A DNA stretch of 60,219 nt from Corallococcus carmarthensis (lineage in GTDB: Bacteria; Myxococcota; Myxococcia; Myxococcales; Myxococcaceae). This document shows, piece after piece, positions 56,697 to 60,219 of this stretch. The stretch spans positions 1-60,219 of the forward strand of contig NZ_RAWE01000039.1 in NCBI RefSeq assembly GCF_003611695.1, given 5' to 3'. Made by a program: the position numbers and the translations under genes. Under the pieces are notes generated by a model, which saw only the letters and a program-made list of their open reading frames with translations, ran no database searches and was not told the origin of the DNA. How positions within the stretch are numbered: the stretch's first letter is position 1; every line of letters starts with the position of its first letter.

Positions 56697-57623
56697 CTAC
56701 CCGTCGCCGCGGGCCACCACGGTGCGGGCGGCCTCCACGTCGCGTTTGATTTGACCCACCAGCTCCGCGGCGGAGCCAAAGCGCTGCTCGGGACGCAGCC
56801 GCTCCAGGAACTGGACCCGCAGTTCCTTCCCGTAGAGGTCGCCGGTGAAGTCCAGGAGGTGCGCCTCGATGGTGACCTCCGTGCCGCCAAAGGTGGGCTT
56901 CACGCCGATGTTCGCCGCCCCCGGCCGCCAGGGGCCTCCGGCCTCCGAGGGCAGGCGCACGCGGATGGCGTACACGCCGGGCGCGGGCCTCAGTTCGTTC
57001 TGCGTGTCCACGTTGGCGGTGGGAAAGCCGATGGTGCGCCCCCGGCCCGCGCCGGACACCACCGTGCCGTCCAGGTCGAACGGGCGGCCGAGCAGGCGCC
57101 TGGCCGCGCCCACCCTGCCCTCCAGGATGTACTCGCGGATCCGCGACGAGGACGCGACGACGCCATCCACGTGCACCGGCTGCACGACGTGCACCTGGGC
57201 GCCCCGCCTGCTTGCGGCCTCGCGCAGCGTGGTGACGGTGCCGGCGCGCTGGGCGCCGTAGGTGAAGTCGCTGCCCACGACGACATGGCCCACGCCCAGG
57301 CTGTCGAAGAGGGCGGCCTCGAAGTCCTGGGGCGTATTGCGCGCGTAGTCGCGGGTGAAGGGCTGCACCACCACGTGGGCCAGGCCGCAGGTGGCGAGCA
57401 GTTCCAGCTTGCGCGGCAGCAGGGTGATGAGCTTGGGCGCCAGGTCCGGCTGGAGCACCTTGCCCGGGTGGGGCTGGAAGGTGAGCGCGTTCGCGGGGGC
57501 GTGGCGCAGCGCTTCGGCGAAGAGGGCCTGGTGGCCCACGTGCACGCCGTCGAAGTTGCCCAGCGCGAGGGCCTGCCCCTGAAGCTGGCGGCCCGCCTCG
57601 GACACGGACTGGAAGACCTTCAT
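56697..57623 (-). CDS. ribF: Bifunctional riboflavin kinase / FAD synthetase
   Basis: The 308-residue enzyme has the nucleotidyltransferase domain (1-160; 'LALGNFDGVHVGHQALF', 'TFQPHPGKVL', 'GSDFTYGAQRAG' and 'SSSRIREYILEGRV') and the riboflavin kinase domain (about 180-300; 'GAGRGRTIGFPTANV', 'GVYAIRV', 'IGVKPTFGG'). It converts riboflavin to FMN and FAD. It lies upstream of pilB on the same strand, but pilB has its own promoter. Confidence 0.96.
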   Translation of the reverse strand: MKVFQSVSEAGRQLQGQALALGNFDGVHVGHQALFAEALRHAPANALTFQPHPGKVLQPDLAPKLITLLPRKLELLATCGLAHVVVQPFTRDYARNTPQDFEAALFDSLGVGHVVVGSDFTYGAQRAGTVTTLREAASRRGAQVHVVQPVHVDGVVASSSRIREYILEGRVGAARRLLGRPFDLDGTVVSGAGRGRTIGFPTANVDTQNELRPAPGVYAIRVRLPSEAGGPWRPGAANIGVKPTFGGTEVTIEAHLLDFTGDLYGKELRVQFLERLRPEQRFGSAAELVGQIKRDVEAARTVVARGDG

Positions 57624-57703
57624 GGCCCTTCCCTATACCACCCCGCGCGCTTTTGCCCTGGCCAACCCACGCGGCTCCATGGTTAGAGGCCCCCGCTCCC
57701 GCC

Positions 57704-58324
57704 ATGCGCCCTGCCCTGCTCCCTGATCCGGTCGGCCTCAAGTTCGTCCCCCTGGAAGCGCCCCCGGACTGGGACGCGGAGTTCGGGTTCACGGGGCCGC
57801 TGGAGCTGGAGATCGGCTCTGGCGCGGGAGGGCACGCGCTGGAGTACTGCCGCCGCAACCCCGGCGTGCGCTTCGTGGCCTTCGAGTGGCGCAAGAAGTA
57901 CGCGCGCGACACGCAGATGCGCGGGGAGAAGGCGGGCCTGAAGAACCTGCGCGTCGTCGAATCCGACGCGCGCTTCGTGGTGCCGCGCATCTTCGCCCCC
58001 GGGTCGCTGGACGTCATCCACCTGCAGTTCCCCGACCCGTGGTGGAAGCGCTCGCACGCCAAGCGGGCGGTCGTGCAGCCCGACTTCGCGAAGCTGATGC
58101 TGGGGCTGCTCAAGCCCACCGGCCGCTTCGACATGCGCACCGACGTGCAGGACCGCGCGGTGGCCATGCTGGAAATCCTGGAGGGCGCGGGCTTCCACAA
58201 CCCGCTGGGCGCGGGCGTGTTCCACCCGTACGACCCGGAGGAGGTGCCCTCCACCCGCGAGCGGCGCTACCTGGCGTCCGGAGAACCCGTCTACCGCGCC
58301 CGGCTGGTGAAAACCGCGCCGTAG
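57704..58324 (+). CDS. trmB: tRNA (guanine-N7-)-methyltransferase
   Basis: The start is ATG 57704, giving 206 residues; an earlier in-frame ATG lies in the ribF promoter gap. SAM motif I is 'LELEIGSGAGGHALEYC', with 'FVAFEWRKKYARDT' after it. The TrmB signature is 'IHLQFPDPWWKRSHAKRAVV', followed by 'TDVQDRAVAMLEIL' and a C-terminal 'STRERRYL'. It methylates G46 in the variable loop of tRNAs. It is divergent from ribF. Confidence 0.95.
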   Translation: MRPALLPDPVGLKFVPLEAPPDWDAEFGFTGPLELEIGSGAGGHALEYCRRNPGVRFVAFEWRKKYARDTQMRGEKAGLKNLRVVESDARFVVPRIFAPGSLDVIHLQFPDPWWKRSHAKRAVVQPDFAKLMLGLLKPTGRFDMRTDVQDRAVAMLEILEGAGFHNPLGAGVFHPYDPEEVPSTRERRYLASGEPVYRARLVKTAP

Positions 58325-58488
58325 CCTGTCAGGCCCTGGACGCCCGGGGCCCCCGCGCCCGCAGGGTGCCCGGAAGGGCCCTTGGCAGCGCCCTCCACCC
58401 GGAGGAGAATCCACCCACGGGGTTCCCGCCCCGGGGGACACTCACGACGTAGGCCACGACCGCATCCTGTTGGGGGGGTAGGCGCTTC

Positions 58489-59532
58489 ATGTCGGAAGCC
58501 GAAAGGAAGCGGATGCCGGAGGGCGCGCGCAGGAGCGGACCCGCGAACGACTTCTCCGGGCGCACCGTGCTCATCGTGGACGATGATCCGGCGCAGGTGA
58601 AGCACGTGCGCGAGGGCCTGGCCCCGCACGGCTACGTGTTCAAGGAAGCGCTGGACGGAGCGCAGGCGCTGTCCGCCATCCGCGCGGGGCGGCCGGACCT
58701 CATCGTGATGGACGTGGAGATGCCGGGCCTGGGCGGCGTGGAGGTGTGCCGCATCGTCAAGGCGAACGCGGGCGAGGGCGGCTTCGGCTTCATCCCGGTC
58801 ATCCTGATGACGGCGCGGCAGGCGGCGGGCAAGGTGGAGGGGCTGGAGCTGGGCGCGGACGACTACCTGGTGAAGCCCTTCGACATGCTGGAGCTGGGCG
58901 CGCGCGTGAAGTCCATGCTGCGGCTCAAGGCGCTGCAGGACGCGCTCCTGGAGAAGAACCGCGAGCTGGAGTGGGCCAACCGGGAGCTGGACCGCCGCCG
59001 CCAGGAGCTGCTCGCGCTCAGCCGCACGGACGCGCTCACGGGCCTGTTCAACCGGCGCTACTTCGAGGAGCGGCTGAGCGAGGAGTTCATGCGCTCACGG
59101 CGCTACCGCTCCCCCCTGTCGCTGGTGATGCTGGACATCGACCACTTCAAGCGCATCAACGACACGTTCGGCCACCCCTTCGGGGACGAGGTGCTGCGCG
59201 CGGTGGCGCACACGGCGCGCGCGACCCTGCGGGAGGTGGACCTGCTGGCCCGCTACGGCGGCGAGGAGTTCATCGCCCTCCTGCCAGAGGCGGCGCCCCA
59301 GGATGCGCTCCGGGCGTGCGAGCGTGTGCGCGAGGCGATTGAGCGGCTGGAGCTGACGTGGAAGGCCCCGGACGGAATGACGCAGGAGGTGAGGCTGACC
59401 GCGTCGCTGGGCGTGGCGACGGTGCCCGCGGACGACCTGCAGGGCACGGAGGCGCTGCTGCGCGCGGCGGACGCGAGCCTGTATTCAGCCAAGGGGACGG
59501 GCCGCAACCGCGTCCACCAGCACGCGGCGTGA
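58489..59532 (+). CDS. Response regulator-diguanylate cyclase (REC-GGDEF)
   Basis: The 347-residue protein has a receiver domain (about 24-140; 'VLIVDDDPAQ', D75 in 'VMDVEMPG', 'VKPF'). A short coiled coil (about 145-175) and a GGDEF domain (about 178-345) follow. The active site is GGEEF (257-261), with the metal Asp in 'LDIDHFKRINDTFGH'. An RxxD product-inhibition site (R248-D251) lies five residues before the GGEEF. It should make c-di-GMP when phosphorylated. No cognate kinase is adjacent. It is close to pilB, whose N-terminus looks able to bind this messenger. Confidence 0.93.
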   Translation: MSEAERKRMPEGARRSGPANDFSGRTVLIVDDDPAQVKHVREGLAPHGYVFKEALDGAQALSAIRAGRPDLIVMDVEMPGLGGVEVCRIVKANAGEGGFGFIPVILMTARQAAGKVEGLELGADDYLVKPFDMLELGARVKSMLRLKALQDALLEKNRELEWANRELDRRRQELLALSRTDALTGLFNRRYFEERLSEEFMRSRRYRSPLSLVMLDIDHFKRINDTFGHPFGDEVLRAVAHTARATLREVDLLARYGGEEFIALLPEAAPQDALRACERVREAIERLELTWKAPDGMTQEVRLTASLGVATVPADDLQGTEALLRAADASLYSAKGTGRNRVHQHAA

Positions 59533-59582
59533 CGCACCTCGCGCTTCCCCACGGCGGCGGTTTGACCTAAACCGGAGGCTCC

Positions 59583-59996
59583 ATGCGCCCGCTCGCGACG
59601 ACGACCTGGCTGCTGTTCGCCCTCTTCGCCCTGGGCGGCTGCAACCGGCTCCAGCCGGACTCCCCCGTGGGGGCCTACCAGACGTTCCACCGGCACGTGC
59701 AGCGCGGAGAGCTGCCCAAGGCATACGCGGTGTTGTCGCAACCGACCCAGCAGGTCCTGAAGACACGGGCCCAGCAGGTGAGCGACGCTTCAGGGGGCAT
59801 GGTGAAGCCGGAGCCGCTCGCGCTCTTCTTCGCGAATGTTCCCGTGCCACCCGATGTTCAGGAGGTTTCGCTGCTCCGGCAGGAGGGCGACGTGGCGACC
59901 TTGGTGGTGCGCTCGGCGGGAAGGTCGGGCGAGGTCCGGATGGTGAGGGAGCCGTCCGGGTGGAAGGTGGACTTTTCAGCATCCCCCCAGCCGTGA
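59583..59996 (+). CDS. Small lipoprotein of unknown function
   Basis: The 137-residue product has a lipoprotein signal with lipobox 'ALGGC'. The mature part has an NTF2-like beginning ('SPVGAYQTFHRHVQRGELPKAYAVL', read in part), then 'VSLLRQEGDVATLVVRSAG' and a final beta hairpin 'MVREPSGWKVDF'. This resembles SnoaL/NTF2-like or DUF4878-type lipoproteins, but I do not assign a function. It lies 50 bases after the diguanylate cyclase. Confidence 0.75.
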   Translation: MRPLATTTWLLFALFALGGCNRLQPDSPVGAYQTFHRHVQRGELPKAYAVLSQPTQQVLKTRAQQVSDASGGMVKPEPLALFFANVPVPPDVQEVSLLRQEGDVATLVVRSAGRSGEVRMVREPSGWKVDFSASPQP

Positions 59997-60039
59997 GCCC
60001 GGGCATGCCCGGACCCCGCGCATCAGGTAACGTACAACC

Positions 60040-60219
60040 GTGAACGACAGGAAGACACGGCGGGTGCTCCCCGCAGTCGAAGTCATCCGGCGACCGGGCT
60101 CGACGCCCGGCAGCCCGGTGACTCCGTCCTCGGCCGCCCCCACCCCCTCGCCCACGCCGAGGCCCACGCCCCGGCCCACGCCGGTGGCGATGAACGCGGT
60201 GGAGAAGCCCGCCGTCACG
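60040..60219 (+). CDS. Unidentified protein, N-terminal part with Pro/Thr-rich linker
   Basis: GTG 60040 begins a frame that is open to the window end. The first 60 residues start 'VNDRKTRRVLPAVEVIRRPG' and run into a repeated 'PTPRPTP' low-complexity linker. The basic start without a signal peptide suggests a cytoplasmic protein whose main domain lies beyond the window. The start is tentative because the ribosome site (AGGTAA) is weak. The opposite-strand frame here is Gly/Val-rich and looks like a shadow of the repeat. Confidence 0.5.
   Translation, partial: MNDRKTRRVLPAVEVIRRPGSTPGSPVTPSSAAPTPSPTPRPTPRPTPVAMNAVEKPAVT

Noticed and set aside
58325-58488. Possible terminator after trmB
   Set aside because: Several GC-rich complementary pieces exist but none forms one clear stem with a T-run.
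59976-60218. Minus-strand open frame at the right end
   Set aside because: Gly/Val repeat is the complement of the Pro/Thr-rich linker read on the plus strand; no start signal.

Overview
The window is high-GC, densely packed DNA from a myxobacterium of the Myxococcus/Corallococcus type (Myxococcaceae). The basis is long, strongly G/C-third-position genes with few gaps, 'DAG'-rich lipoprotein linkers, and an almost complete Myxococcus-style type IV pilus (T4P) locus: pilB-T-C-S-R, pilA-G-H-I, pilD, pilS2-R2, pilM-N-O-P-Q. Next to it is an sgmX-like TPR gene with accC, accB and efp. I saw no rRNA, tRNA, CRISPR array, insertion sequence or prophage, and no gene-free stretch longer than about 230 bases.

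Layout. 1-8.1 kb: a partial PlsC-type acyltransferase, a subtilisin-like lipoprotein protease with a strong terminator, a sigma/anti-sigma pair, and a divergent three-gene set (secreted caspase-like protein with an EF-hand-like loop, a small membrane protein, an Ig-like lipoprotein). 8.1-16.6 kb: a lipoprotein, an Omp85/TamA-like protein, TamB and an ExeA-like AAA ATPase, all leftward. 16.6-22.6 kb: sgmX, accC, accB, efp. 22.8-29.7 kb: the pilus alignment complex and secretin operon pilM-N-O-P-Q, followed by a lipoprotein and a roadblock/LC7 protein. 29.9-33.7 kb: a second NtrC-type system (pilS2/pilR2) and prepilin peptidase pilD. 33.8-37.2 kb, rightward: pilA with an excellent sigma-54 promoter, a strong hairpin after pilA, then pilG and the ABC pair pilH/pilI. 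37.2-49.2 kb: a nine-gene glycan block. 49.3-56.5 kb: pilR, pilS, pilC, pilT, pilB. 56.7-60.2 kb: ribF, trmB, a response-regulator diguanylate cyclase, a lipoprotein and a cut-off gene.

How it works together. PilB and PilT power extension and retraction on PilC; PilM/N/O/P align the machine with the PilQ secretin; PilD processes PilA; PilS/PilR with sigma-54 drive pilA. The SgmX-like protein would couple the machine to the polarity GTPase MglA. PilB has two motifs of the c-di-GMP-binding MshEN domain, and a diguanylate cyclase with an intact active site and I-site is coded nearby.

The most unusual part is the glycan block. It has three multi-spanning membrane proteins that look like GT-C glycosyltransferases (one YfhO-like, one TMTC-like with C-terminal TPRs), a GtrB-type polyprenyl-phosphate glycosyltransferase, an RffA-type amino-sugar transaminase, a WbqC protein, two methyltransferases and a UGM-like flavoprotein. 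It sits between pilI and pilR, and the pilA-G-H-I block appears inverted relative to the M. xanthus order as I recall it. A pilus-associated glycosylation or surface-glycan system is the best candidate here for something undescribed. The sigma/anti-sigma/caspase cluster is second.
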